The notes: generated by a model from the letters alone, not told the origin. A stretch of DNA of 64,000 nucleotides from Roseateles noduli (GCA_002205125.1 NIOE01000004.1:550010-614009), one strand, 5' to 3'; positions 10,352-18,458 are shown, numbered from the stretch's first letter. Made by a program: numbers and translations.

Positions 10352-11196
10352 GCCGGCACCTCCTCGAGCAAACGTGCGGCGGCACCCAGCACGGACTGCG
10401 CATGGCTGCGTTCGACGATCAGATCGGCGAACGGCGGCACGTTGCCGTCGCGCTCGACCAGCGTCGGTCTGGGACCGATGCGCCGGGTCAATCGCTCCAG
10501 CAACGCCCAGACCGGGGCCGCGACCGCCGCGTCGTGGCTGTCGATCAACAGCCCCGTCGAGGCGTCCGCATCGGCGCGATGGCCGGCGACGTGGACCTCC
10601 ATCACCGCGTCGCCGTCGATCGCATCGATCCACGCTTCGGCGTCGATGCCGAGATTGCTCGCCGACACGAACACGTTGTTCACATCGACCAGCAGCCCGC
10701 AGCCGGAGCGTCGGACCAGTTCATGCAGGAAATCGACCTCGCCCCACTCGTGGGCGAGGGTCAGGTAATGCGTGGGGTTCTCGATGGCGACGCGGCGTTG
10801 CAGCGCGTCCTGCATGCGGGAAAGATTCGCGGCGACATGACGCAGCGCCTCCGTCGTGCGCGGCACCGGCAGCAGGTCCGGCGCATACGCGCCGTCGAAG
10901 CGGCTCCACGCCAGGTGTTCCGACACCAGCGCCGGCTGCAGCCGGTCGGCCAGTGCAACGAAGCGGCGCAGATGGTCCGGATCCGGCGGCGCCGCGCCGC
11001 CCAGCGACATCGACACCCCGTGCAGCGACAGCGGATGCGTCGCCCGCAGGGCCTCGAGCAGCGCCAGGCGCGGGCCGCCCGCGACGAGGTAGTTCTCGGG
11101 ATGGACCTCGAACCAGAGCCCGGGATCGCGCGCGGCCAGCGCGTCCTCCGCGAACTCGGGCTTGAAGCCCAGGCCGGCGCCTAGCGTGTGCGTCAT
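10348..11196 (-). CDS. DUF692 multinuclear non-heme iron-dependent oxidase (MNIO), BufB-like
   Basis: 282-residue TIM-barrel enzyme. Metal-ligand motifs are visible in order: FEVHPENY, SLHGVSMSLGG, LVSEHLAWS, IENPTHYL, LLVDVNNVFVSA, MEVHVAGH and IDSHDAAV. Family members convert cysteines of a ribosomally made precursor into oxidised heterocycles (oxazolone or thiooxazole) using an iron cluster and oxygen. Here the likely substrate is the DUF2282 peptide encoded 13 bp upstream. Cytoplasmic, working with the DUF2063 partner. The enzyme family is clear; the exact modification is inferred from bufferin work in Caulobacter. Confidence 0.92.
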   Translation of the reverse strand: MTHTLGAGLGFKPEFAEDALAARDPGLWFEVHPENYLVAGGPRLALLEALRATHPLSLHGVSMSLGGAAPPDPDHLRRFVALADRLQPALVSEHLAWSRFDGAYAPDLLPVPRTTEALRHVAANLSRMQDALQRRVAIENPTHYLTLAHEWGEVDFLHELVRRSGCGLLVDVNNVFVSASNLGIDAEAWIDAIDGDAVMEVHVAGHRADADASTGLLIDSHDAAVAAPVWALLERLTRRIGPRPTLVERDGNVPPFADLIVERSHAQSVLGAAARLLEEVPA

Positions 11197-11209
11197 GGCG
11201 GCGTGAGGG

Positions 11210-11488
11210 TCAGGACTTGATCGCGGTGAGCGAGCCCATGCCCTTGGGCGTCTTGATCGTCGTGCAGGTGCCGGCGGGGACGTACTTCCAGGCGTTGGCC
11301 TGGTAATCCATCTTGGACGTGCCGGCGCAGGTGGTGCCGGGGCCGGCGGCGCAGTCGTTCTTGCCGGCCATCGAGACGCCGTAGCAGCGCTCCTTCTCGG
11401 CGGCGGCGGGCTTGGCGTCCTGCGCCATCGCGGAGGCGGACAGGGCGGTCAGGGTGACGAGGGCGAGGCTGAGGGTGGTCGACTTCAT
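11210..11488 (-). CDS. DUF2282 bufferin precursor (BufA1-like), exported Cys-rich peptide
   Basis: 92 residues: a Sec signal peptide ([10 protein letters not shown]...SASAMAQ) and a mature part with exactly four Cys in the family pattern ([34 protein letters not shown]). Such peptides are precursors of bufferins, periplasmic copper-binding RiPPs whose cysteines are modified by a DUF692 enzyme before export. The ATG at 11488 has an AAGGAG site 7 bases upstream; the longer frame to 11566 would run through the leader. First gene of the four-gene operon, behind an ECF-type promoter at 11572-11597. Confidence 0.9.
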   Translation of the reverse strand: MKSTTLSLALVTLTALSASAMAQDAKPAAAEKERCYGVSMAGKNDCAAGPGTTCAGTSKMDYQANAWKYVPAGTCTTIKTPKGMGSLTAIKS

Positions 11489-11571
11489 GGGGGCACTCCT
11501 TGTGCGTTGAACGGAGGGTTGCGTTGCGGGAAGAGCGGGGAGGCGTGTTCCCGCCCCGTTCTGCAAGCTAG

Positions 11572-11597
11572 TTCGCGGCCGATCGGCCCGGGGTTAC
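11572..11597 (-). promoter_or_regulatory. ECF-sigma promoter of the bufferin operon
   Basis: Read on the minus strand: GTAACC (11592-11597), exactly 16 bases, then CGAA (11572-11575). This is the motif I recall for Caulobacter SigF-dependent promoters. Transcription would start near 11565, giving a leader of about 75 bases before bufA. A second copy faces the other way at 11640-11665. Confidence 0.8.
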
Positions 11598-11639
11598 AGC
11601 GCCGACGAAATTTTTCTGATTCTTTTTTTCCGACCCCCT

Positions 11640-11665
11640 GTAACCTTCCGGCCCCATGACGCGAA
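11640..11665 (+). promoter_or_regulatory. ECF-sigma autoregulatory promoter overlapping the sigma-factor start
   Basis: GTAACC (11640-11645), 16 bases, CGAA (11662-11665), the same motif and spacing as the divergent copy. The -10 lies 6 bases inside the sigma gene if ATG 11656 were the start, so transcription from it (about 11672) would exclude that ATG. GTG at 11674 is in frame and could serve a near-leaderless mRNA. Confidence 0.75.
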
Positions 11666-12219
11666 TAGATCCCGTGATCGCGACAGAGCATGAGTTGCAC
11701 GACCTTTTCGTGGCCGGGCTGGACGGGGATGCGGGGGCTTACCACCGCTTCCTCCAGCGCCTGGGGGCGTTGCTGCGCGGGTACTTCCGCCGGCGGCTGC
11801 AGCAACTGCCGGACGAGGTGGAAGACCTGGTGCAGGAAACGCTGATGGCCGTGCACACGCAACGTCAGACCTATCGCCGCGGCGAGCCGCTGACGGCGTG
11901 GGTGCATGCGGTCGCCCGCTACAAGCTGGTGGACCTCTGGCGCCGGCGCGAACGGCATGACGCGTTGAATGAGCCGCTGGACGACGATCTGGCGGTGTTC
12001 GCGAGCGCGGATCACGAGGCCGGCGATTCGCGCCGGGACCTGAGCCGGCTGCTGGATCAATTGCCGACCAACCAGCGCCTGCCGATCCTGCACACGAAGG
12101 TCGAAGGGCTGTCGGTCCAGGAGACCGCCCAGCTCACCGGGTTGAGCGAGTCGGCGGTGAAGGTCGGCGTGCACCGGGGATTGAAGACGCTGGCGCGGCT
12201 GTGGAAGGACATGACATGA
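11656..12219 (+). CDS. ECF-family RNA polymerase sigma factor (SigF/RpoQ-like)
   Basis: 187 residues if ATG 11656 is used. Region 2 is seen as DEVEDLVQETLMAVH...TAWVHAVARYKLVDLWRR, and region 4 as LPTNQRLPILHTKVEGLSVQETAQLTGLSESAVKVGVHRGLKTL. It should direct RNA polymerase to the two GTAACC-N16-CGAA promoters flanking it. It overlaps the anti-sigma gene by ATGA, so the pair is translationally coupled. Gene order (bufferin operon divergent from an ECF/DUF1109 pair) resembles Caulobacter sigF-nrsF and the Cupriavidus rpoQ-gig region. The true start may be GTG 11674, because the likely autoregulatory -10 lies at 11662. Confidence 0.92.
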   Translation: MTRIDPVIATEHELHDLFVAGLDGDAGAYHRFLQRLGALLRGYFRRRLQQLPDEVEDLVQETLMAVHTQRQTYRRGEPLTAWVHAVARYKLVDLWRRRERHDALNEPLDDDLAVFASADHEAGDSRRDLSRLLDQLPTNQRLPILHTKVEGLSVQETAQLTGLSESAVKVGVHRGLKTLARLWKDMT

Positions 12220-12857
12220 AAACCGACGACCTGATCGGCCTGCTCGCGCAGGACGCCGCCCCGGTGCCGACGCGCACGGGGGAGCGGCGCTTCGCCGTTG
12301 CGCTGCTGGTGGGGGTGGCGCTCGCGCTGGCGTGGGTGCAGGGCGCTTTCGGCATCCGTTCCGACCTGGCCGAGGTGATGGCCATGCCCGCGTTCTGGCA
12401 GAAGGTGGCGATGCCGCTGGCGGTGGCCGCGACCGGCCTGGTCGTGGTGTTCCGGCTCGGGCACCCCGGCGCGCGGATGAACGGCTGGTGGCTGGGCGTG
12501 TGGCTGCCGGTGTCGCTGCTGTGGATCTGGGCGGCGATGGTGCTCTGGATGGCCGAGCCCGCCGCACGCGTGCCGCTGATGCTGGGCACGACGTGGCGGG
12601 TGTGCGTCTTCAACGTGACGGCGACGGCCTTGCCGATCGGCGTCGGCCTGCTGTGGGCGCTGCGCGGGCTGGCGCCGACGCGACCCGTGCTCACGGGCGC
12701 CGCGGCGGGCTGGCTCGCCGGCGCGGTGGGGGCGTGCGTCTACTCGCTGCACTGCCCCGAGATGGCCGCGCCGTTCGTCGCGATCTGGTACGTGCTCGGG
12801 ATGGGCATGTCTGCGGCGCTGGGGGCGCTCGCGGGGAAGCATTGGTTGAGATGGTGA
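12216..12857 (+). CDS. DUF1109 / NrsF-type membrane anti-sigma factor
   Basis: 213 residues with six hydrophobic segments spread over residues 26-205, and a short cytoplasmic N-terminus (MKTDDLIGLLAQD) typical of NrsF proteins. Cysteines are at about 130, 174 and 180; in Caulobacter NrsF two conserved cysteines at about 131 and 181 are reported to sense metals, and C130 and C180 match those spacings. Expected role: inner-membrane protein holding the sigma factor until copper or another thiophilic metal reacts with the thiols. The start ATG overlaps the sigma stop by 4 bp. Confidence 0.9.
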   Translation: MKTDDLIGLLAQDAAPVPTRTGERRFAVALLVGVALALAWVQGAFGIRSDLAEVMAMPAFWQKVAMPLAVAATGLVVVFRLGHPGARMNGWWLGVWLPVSLLWIWAAMVLWMAEPAARVPLMLGTTWRVCVFNVTATALPIGVGLLWALRGLAPTRPVLTGAAAGWLAGAVGACVYSLHCPEMAAPFVAIWYVLGMGMSAALGALAGKHWLRW

Positions 12858-12870
12858 GCGGGGCCGTCCG

Positions 12871-13350
12871 TCACGCGATATACGACAACGGCAACGCCGT
12901 CGTGAACTTCAGCTCCTCCATGGCGAAGCTGGAGCTCACGTCCGACAGCTGCGTCCCCGCGATCAGCCGGCGGTAGACCTGGTCGTAGGCGGCGATGTCG
13001 GGCACGACCACGCGCAGCAGGTAGTCCACGTCGCCGCTCATCCGGTAGAACTCCACCACCTCCGGGATCGCCTCGATCGCCGCGCGGAACTGGTCGAACC
13101 ACGCCTGCGAGTGCACGTTGGTCCGCACCGACACGAACACCGTCACCCCGACGTTCACCTTCTTCGGGTCCACCAGCATCACGTTGCGGGTGATCACCCC
13201 GGACTCCTTGAGCCGCTGCACGCGGCGCCAGCAAGGCGTCGTCGACAACCCGACCTCCGCCGCCAGATCACTCACCTGCACCGACGCGTCCCGCTGCAGG
13301 ATGTCCAGAATCTTCCGGTCGATGGAATCCAGTTTCGTCATATCAGCCAT
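12871..13350 (-). CDS. Lrp/AsnC family transcriptional regulator
   Basis: About 159 residues. The N-terminal helix-turn-helix reads LDSIDRKILDILQRDASVQVSDLAAEVGLSTTPCWRRVQRL, and the C-terminal RAM ligand domain is complete (VSVRTNVHSQAWFDQF...GDVDYLLRVVV). Starts at 13350 (MADMTK) or 13341 (MTKLDS) are both possible; neither has a good Shine-Dalgarno site. It is divergent from the cysteine desulfurase fusion with 85 bp between them. Some Lrp proteins (CyuR/DecR type) respond to cysteine and control desulfidation, so a cysteine-sensing role is an attractive inference. Confidence 0.93.
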   Translation of the reverse strand: MADMTKLDSIDRKILDILQRDASVQVSDLAAEVGLSTTPCWRRVQRLKESGVITRNVMLVDPKKVNVGVTVFVSVRTNVHSQAWFDQFRAAIEAIPEVVEFYRMSGDVDYLLRVVVPDIAAYDQVYRRLIAGTQLSDVSSSFAMEELKFTTALPLSYIA

Positions 13351-13351
13351 T

Positions 13352-13411
13352 CTTGGAATGCATTTGCCGAAATCGGCCAAGGAAAGATGGATTTTGCACG
13401 TGGATTCCAAG
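13352..13411. promoter_or_regulatory. Inverted repeat between the Lrp gene and the sulfur fusion
   Basis: CTTGGAAT (13352-13359) and ATTCCAAG (13404-13411) are perfect inverted 8-mers in the short divergent intergenic region. They could be the outer sites of an Lrp-type operator. The 44-bp spacing is long, so this is a tentative call. Confidence 0.4.
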
Positions 13412-13435
13412 CGTGAATTCTGACAATCGACGGCC

Positions 13436-15706
13436 ATGGAAATCTATCTCGACGCCAACGCCACCACCCCCGTCCTGCCGCAGGCCCGCGACGCCGCCCT
13501 GTCCGTGATGGCGGACGCGTTCGGGAACCCGAGCAGCATCCACGGCAGCGGGCTCAAGGCGCGGGCCCGGCTCGACGCGGTGCGCGCCACCGCACGTCGC
13601 GTGCTGGGCGCGCCCAGCGGCCGGCTGGTCTTCACCAGCGGCGCGACCGAGGGCATCCAGACCGCCGTGCTGTCCGCGCTGACCGCCCTGCGCCAGCGGC
13701 GCGAGGCCGGCCAGACCATCCCGCCGCGGCTGCTCTACGGCGCCACCGAACACAAGGCCGTGCCCGAAGCGCTCCGGCACTGGAACACGCTGCTGGGCCT
13801 GGACCTGGAGATCGTGGCCATCCCCGTCGGCCTCGACGGTCGCCATGACCTGGCCTGGCTGAGGGCGAATGCGCTCTCGGCGGGCCTGGTCTGCACGATG
13901 GCGGCGAACAACGAGACCGGCGTCATCAGCCACCTCGACGGCATCGCCGACGCGCTGCGCGGCAGCGGCGCGCTGTGGCTGGTCGACGGCGTGCAGGCGC
14001 TGGGCAAGCTGCCACTGCTGCTGGGCGAACGCGCGATCGACTACGCGCCGTTCTCCGGCCACAAGCTCTACGCGCCCAAGGGCGTCGGCATGCTCTACGT
14101 CCGCGAGGGCGCCCCGTTCACGCCGCTGATGGCCGGCGGCGGGCAGGAAGGCGCGCAGCGCTCGGGCACCGAGAACATGGCCGGTATTGCCGCATTGGGC
14201 GCGGTGCTGGAGGCGCTCGAAGGGGGCGGGGTGTTCGCCTCGCTGGGGCAACTGCTGGATCGTCGCCAGCGTCTGGCCGACGCGCTGCGGGAAGCCTTCC
14301 CCGGTGTCGTGTTCAACGCGCCCTTCGACATCAGCCTGCCGACGACGCTCAACGTCTCCGTCCCCGGGCTGAGCGCGAAGCTACTGCTGGACCTGTTCGA
14401 CGCCGCCGGCCTGCGCGTGAGCGGCGGCTCCGCCTGCGGCGCTTCGAAGGCCGCGCCCAGCTATGTGCTGCAGGCGATGGGCCTGCCGGCGTGGCGGGCG
14501 GGTTCCGCGGTGCGGCTGTCCTTCGGGGCGGCGGATACCGAGTCGACCATCGACGAGGCCTGCAGACGCCTGCGTGCCTGCGGCGAGTCGCTGCGCGCGA
14601 CCTGCCAGAGCCCCGCGCCGAACGAGACGCCGCAGGCGCCGGAACTGCTGACGCGTTTCGCCGTCGACGGGGCGTGCTGCTATGTCGTCGCCGACGTGGC
14701 GAGCCGCCGTTGCGTGGTCGTCGACCCGCTGCCGGAGCTGACCGGCACGCTGGCGCAGTGGATGCGATGTCGCGGGCTGACGCTGGCCGCGATCCTGGAC
14801 ACGCACAGCCACGGCGACCATGCGTCGTCGGCGCAGGCGCTGCGGGACGCGATGACGAGCCTGCTCGCCGAGGAGGCTCTGGCCGACCGTGTCGACGCGC
14901 TGGGATGGCCGCGGGACGGCGAGGAGATCGCGCTCGGCGCGCACCGGCTGACGCGCCTCGCGATTCCGGGGCACACGGAAGATTCGACGGCCTATCTGCT
15001 GCATGCGGCCGATGAACTGATCGCGACCTTCGTCGGTGACACGGTGATGCCGGGCGCGCTGGGTCGCAGCGATTTCGAGCAGAGCGCGCCGGCCGCCTTC
15101 GGCTCGTCCCTGAAGACGCTGGAACGCCACGTCGGCCTGCACGGCCTGCTGCTGCCCGGTCATGACTACGACGACCGTTTCGCGACGACGCTCGCCGTGG
15201 AGTGCGGCGCGCAGCCGCTGCTCGACGGCGTACTGAACGGTCGTCTGAGCGCGGAGGCGTTCGCGATCGGCAAGGGCGTGCTGGAGCACGACCTCGCGCC
15301 GACCGAATACCAGACCATGGCCTGCGGCGCGCGCGTGGATTGCGCGCGGGCGACGGAGCGGGTGGAGCTCGACGTCGCCGGTCTGCAGGGGATGTTGGGC
15401 GACGGCTTCGGGCCGAAGCCGGTGCTGGTGGACGTCCGCGAAGCCTACGAGGCGCGGATGAGCCCGACCGAGGAACTGGCACCTGAGGCGGTGCCGCTGT
15501 CGGCGCTGGTCAACGCGCTGCCGCGCTGGCGCGCGCTGCCGGAGCAGACCCCGGTGATCTTCTTCTGCCGCAGCGGCAATCGCAGCGCGCAGGCAGCACG
15601 GGCGCTGCGAAGGCTCGGTCATGGTCAGGCGTGGAGCCTGGCCGGTGGCCTGGCGCTGTGGCCCACCGCCCGGACAGCCACAGTGCTCGACGCCATCGCG
15701 ATCTGA
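13436..15706 (+). CDS. Triple fusion: cysteine desulfurase, MBL-fold persulfide dioxygenase-like, rhodanese
   Basis: 756 residues in three parts. Residues 1-390 are a NifS/IscS-type class V aminotransferase (ATEHK, PLP lysine in SGHK at K210, sulfur-accepting C334 in GGSACGAS). Residues 405-640 are a metallo-beta-lactamase fold of the ETHE1/glyoxalase II group, with THSHGDH (H457, H459, D461, H462), GHTEDS (H513), D535 and GHDYDD (H576). Residues 645-756 are a rhodanese with active loop CRSGNRS (C711). All three active sites look intact. The chain could strip sulfur from cysteine, oxidise the persulfide to sulfite and move sulfane sulfur onward. Fusions of the second and third domains are known; adding the desulfurase is unusual. 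Cytoplasmic. Confidence 0.9.
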   Translation: MEIYLDANATTPVLPQARDAALSVMADAFGNPSSIHGSGLKARARLDAVRATARRVLGAPSGRLVFTSGATEGIQTAVLSALTALRQRREAGQTIPPRLLYGATEHKAVPEALRHWNTLLGLDLEIVAIPVGLDGRHDLAWLRANALSAGLVCTMAANNETGVISHLDGIADALRGSGALWLVDGVQALGKLPLLLGERAIDYAPFSGHKLYAPKGVGMLYVREGAPFTPLMAGGGQEGAQRSGTENMAGIAALGAVLEALEGGGVFASLGQLLDRRQRLADALREAFPGVVFNAPFDISLPTTLNVSVPGLSAKLLLDLFDAAGLRVSGGSACGASKAAPSYVLQAMGLPAWRAGSAVRLSFGAADTESTIDEACRRLRACGESLRATCQSPAPNETPQAPELLTRFAVDGACCYVVADVASRRCVVVDPLPELTGTLAQWMRCRGLTLAAILDTHSHGDHASSAQALRDAMTSLLAEEALADRVDALGWPRDGEEIALGAHRLTRLAIPGHTEDSTAYLLHAADELIATFVGDTVMPGALGRSDFEQSAPAAFGSSLKTLERHVGLHGLLLPGHDYDDRFATTLAVECGAQPLLDGVLNGRLSAEAFAIGKGVLEHDLAPTEYQTMACGARVDCARATERVELDVAGLQGMLGDGFGPKPVLVDVREAYEARMSPTEELAPEAVPLSALVNALPRWRALPEQTPVIFFCRSGNRSAQAARALRRLGHGQAWSLAGGLALWPTARTATVLDAIAI

Positions 15707-15724
15707 GCGCCGAGGTACTGCACC

Positions 15725-15763
15725 GACCCTCACCCCAACCCTCTCCCGCAGTGCGGGAGAGGG
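15725..15763. repeat. REP-like palindrome, copy 1
   Basis: CCCTCACCCC flank followed by arms CCCTCTCCCGC (15739-15749) and GCGGGAGAGGG (15753-15763). The core recurs at 31737 and, inside a gene, at 33693. It lies between two convergent genes and may help end both transcripts. Confidence 0.8.
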
Positions 15764-15805
15764 GGCAAAAAAGGGCAAGAGGGGTCGAGAGGTAGGAAGA
15801 AGGGC

Positions 15806-17125
15806 TCAGGGTGCGGGCAACGCCGCACTCCCGAACCGCGTGCGACACACCTGCTGTCCGGCCGCGTTCGTCTCGAAGTCGCTCGCGAGCATGATCAGCC
15901 GCGATCCGTCAGCGCTCGGCAGCATCGGCGACGAATAGTTCTGGCACCAGTTCGTCTGGGCCGGCGGGCTCAACGGCTTCACCGGCGCTTCCATCGTCGT
16001 CCACGTCCCGCTGCCGTCGGCGGTCGAGCTCAGGAAGATCGTCGCGCCGTTGCCGCTCGCATCGACCTGTCCGCCCGCGTTGAACAGGATCTGTCCGATC
16101 AGTGCGATCCGCTGCCGTGCCGGCAGCCACACGTGCGTCGGCGCATGGCGGAAGAAGCGGCCGTCGGCCGTCTTCGGCTCCGGTCCGCGCACGGCCGGGT
16201 CGCCCCAATCCAGCCCGTCCGCCGAGCGCTTCAGCGCCACGCGGCAATCCAGGCCCGCAGTGCTGCAGTGCTCATAGCTCAGCAGGAAGCTGCCGTCGCC
16301 GAGCCGGCTCGTCACCGCCATGCCGGGCCGGTCGGTCGGCTTCACCGCCGACGCGATCACGCGCGGCGCCGTCCAGGTCGCGCCGTCCGTCGTGCTCATG
16401 ATCTTGAGCGTCTGCGACACGCCTGCCGACGTCCCGTCCGTCTCGTCCGAATACAGACAGGCGAGCGCGCCGTCCCGCGTCACGAGGAACTCCGGCTCCC
16501 AGATGCCCGTGCCGTCGCCGCCGCGCGGCTTGTTGCCGACGCCGCAGTTCGCCAGGAAGCGCCAGGTCTTGCCCCCGTCGTTGCTGCGGTGGATCGGATG
16601 CGTCATCGGCTGGCCGGTCGTGTCCTGACCGACCGAGGCCGACCACAGCAGCGTGCCCGCCGGCAGCGCGCCGACCGCCGACGGCAGCTCATAGACCGAA
16701 CCGCAGCACAGACCCTTCGGCCAGGCGGCGTCGGTCACCGCGCCTTGCGGTTGGAAGCTGGTGCCGTCGTCCTTGCTGAGGAACAGCTTGCCCTGGCCCC
16801 GATCGCCCTCGAAGGTGATGGTGCTGGCGAGCAGCGCGCCGTTCAGCGACGCATCGGTCTGATGCTGCAGCCGGATCAGCCGCGGATAGAACGCCGGCGC
16901 GTCGCCGTTGAGCAGCGTGCCGGTGCGGGTGACGGGTGGCGTCGTGGTCGGCGGCGGAGCGGTGGGCGTCGCGGTTCCTGAGCCCGACGAGCCACCGCCG
17001 CCGCAACTGGCGCAGGCGGCGAGCAGGAGGCCGATCAGCAACGCCGAAGCGCCGGTCGCCAGCGCACGGAAGAGGGCGGGCTTCGGGGCGGAAGCGGAAG
17101 CGGAAAGCGGGGAACGATGCGTCAT
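15806..17125 (-). CDS. Secreted lipoprotein with BNR/Asp-box beta-propeller (sialidase superfamily, possibly GH93-like)
   Basis: About 439 residues. The signal peptide ends in a lipobox (LLLAACAS), then a Gly/Ser/Thr/Pro linker, then a six-bladed propeller starting FYPRLIRLQ. Asp-box-like turns (SNDGGKTW, STTDGATW, RSADGLDW) are visible. It is a homologue of the propeller half of the protein at 38620-40608 (shared FYPR.IRL, GIWEPEF/GTWEPEF, HAPT). GH93 exo-arabinanases share this fold, which would fit the adjacent GH43 gene. A sialidase-like activity is the alternative. It lies 13 bp after the GH43 gene with a good AGGAG site, so the two form an operon. Confidence 0.72.
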   Translation of the reverse strand: MTHRSPLSASASAPKPALFRALATGASALLIGLLLAACASCGGGGSSGSGTATPTAPPPTTTPPVTRTGTLLNGDAPAFYPRLIRLQHQTDASLNGALLASTITFEGDRGQGKLFLSKDDGTSFQPQGAVTDAAWPKGLCCGSVYELPSAVGALPAGTLLWSASVGQDTTGQPMTHPIHRSNDGGKTWRFLANCGVGNKPRGGDGTGIWEPEFLVTRDGALACLYSDETDGTSAGVSQTLKIMSTTDGATWTAPRVIASAVKPTDRPGMAVTSRLGDGSFLLSYEHCSTAGLDCRVALKRSADGLDWGDPAVRGPEPKTADGRFFRHAPTHVWLPARQRIALIGQILFNAGGQVDASGNGATIFLSSTADGSGTWTTMEAPVKPLSPPAQTNWCQNYSSPMLPSADGSRLIMLASDFETNAAGQQVCRTRFGSAALPAP

Positions 17126-17138
17126 GGTGCGCTCCTGG

Positions 17139-18323
17139 TCAGACTTCGCCGGAGGGCTTGCGCTGCGGCACGCCCGAAGGGATGGCGTGGCCGAAGTCGG
17201 GTCGGCCGTCCGCCGTCCACGTGAAGCGCTGGATGCGCATCGTGCGGCCGTGCGCGTCGTTCTCGGCGCTGTCCTTGGCGTGATAGACCAGCCAGTCCTC
17301 GGTGCCGTCGGGCGACTTCGTGAAGCTGTTGTGGCCCGGGACGAAGACGCCGGGCGCGCCGCCACCGGGACTGGGCTCCGGACTGAACACCGGCTTCGGA
17401 TGCTTGGTCCAGCTCTTGGGATCCATCGGATCCTTGCCGGTCAGTTCCAGCAGCCCGAGGTAGTACACCGCCGCCGTGTGCCCCGCCGAATACACCACGA
17501 AGTCGCGCCCGCCGTGTCGCAGCGGCTGCGGCGCCTCGATCCAGTAGTCCTTGGGCTGGACTTCCCACTTGCCGTCGACCTTGTGCCAGCCGCGTTCCCA
17601 GTCGTGCTCGCCCTGGACGATGCGCACGCCGGGGCCGATGGCCTTGGCCGGGCTGGACATCGGCGCGATCCAGAGTCCCGAGTCGGCGTACATCCAGAAC
17701 AGCCGGCCGTCGGCCAGTTGCAGCACCGAGCCGTCGATCGAGTAGCGCTCATGCGCCAGGTGCACGCGCCCGAGGTCGCGATACGGCCCCATCGGGTGAT
17801 CGGCCTCCAGCACATAGTGGCGGTGGTTCGCGTCGACCTGATCGGACGCGGTGAAGTACAGGTACCAGCGGCCGTTGAGGTGATGCAGTTCCGGCGCCCA
17901 GATCATGGCGCTGCGAGGTCCGCTCGGATCTGCGGTCCAGACCTTCTTGCGTTCTGCCTCGCGCCAGTCGCTCAGCCGGTCTGAGCGGTAGACCCACACG
18001 CCGCCGTTCGGATCGAAGGTCGCCGTCAGGTAGTACGCGCCCTCGTGGAAGACGACGAATGGATCGCCGGCCTCGCGATCCGGCAGCACGGGATTGGTGA
18101 AGGTGGTCGACATGGCGGTCCCGGAGGCCGCTTTCACGGCGGACGAAGCGGAGGAGGAGGCGGAGGACGAGGCGGAGGAGGAAGCGGCCGCTGAAGATGC
18201 GGCAGGTCGGGCGGATGAGGCGCTGGCGCAGCCGGTCGACATCGCGGCGCCCGCGAGTCCCAGGCCGGCGGCCAGACCGAGCCAACGGCGGCGCGGCAGG
18301 TCCGCGTCCGTGTCTGGATGCAT
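17139..18323 (-). CDS. GH43 family glycosidase (arabinosidase/exo-galactanase type), exported
   Basis: 394 residues. The N-terminus has a Tat-like twin-arginine motif (RRRWLGLAAG) leading into a lipobox-like STGC, then a Ser/Ala repeat linker (about residues 40-75). The five-bladed propeller follows, with typical GH43 features: TNPVLPDREAGDPFVV (catalytic base Asp), MIWAPELHH, and YSIDGSVLQL. Likely releases arabinose or galactose from side chains of a plant polysaccharide. The ATG at 18323 is preceded by AGGAG; the longer frame to 18419 would run into the operator. First gene of a two-gene operon, with the inverted repeat at 18410-18435 upstream. Confidence 0.85.
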   Translation of the reverse strand: MHPDTDADLPRRRWLGLAAGLGLAGAAMSTGCASASSARPAASSAAASSSASSSASSSASSAVKAASGTAMSTTFTNPVLPDREAGDPFVVFHEGAYYLTATFDPNGGVWVYRSDRLSDWREAERKKVWTADPSGPRSAMIWAPELHHLNGRWYLYFTASDQVDANHRHYVLEADHPMGPYRDLGRVHLAHERYSIDGSVLQLADGRLFWMYADSGLWIAPMSSPAKAIGPGVRIVQGEHDWERGWHKVDGKWEVQPKDYWIEAPQPLRHGGRDFVVYSAGHTAAVYYLGLLELTGKDPMDPKSWTKHPKPVFSPEPSPGGGAPGVFVPGHNSFTKSPDGTEDWLVYHAKDSAENDAHGRTMRIQRFTWTADGRPDFGHAIPSGVPQRKPSGEV

Positions 18324-18409
18324 GGGGAGGTCTCCTGTCCCGCCGCATCGGCGCGGCCTCATGCCGCGCCCCGGGTGGGATCGGCGCGGATGGTAGACCG
18401 GATCGGCCG

Positions 18410-18435
18410 TTAATAACAAGTATGTTTGTTACTAA
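18410..18435. promoter_or_regulatory. Operator-like inverted repeat, site 1 (GH43 operon)
   Basis: TTAATAACAA (18410-18419), 6 bases, TTGTTACTAA (18426-18435): 10-bp arms with one mismatch. On the minus strand TTGTTA could serve as a -35, with TACCAT 18 bases later as -10, so binding would block the promoter. Related sites occur at 19545 and 28684. Confidence 0.7.
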
Positions 18436-18458
18436 CGAGAGCCATCGACGTGGAGGGC

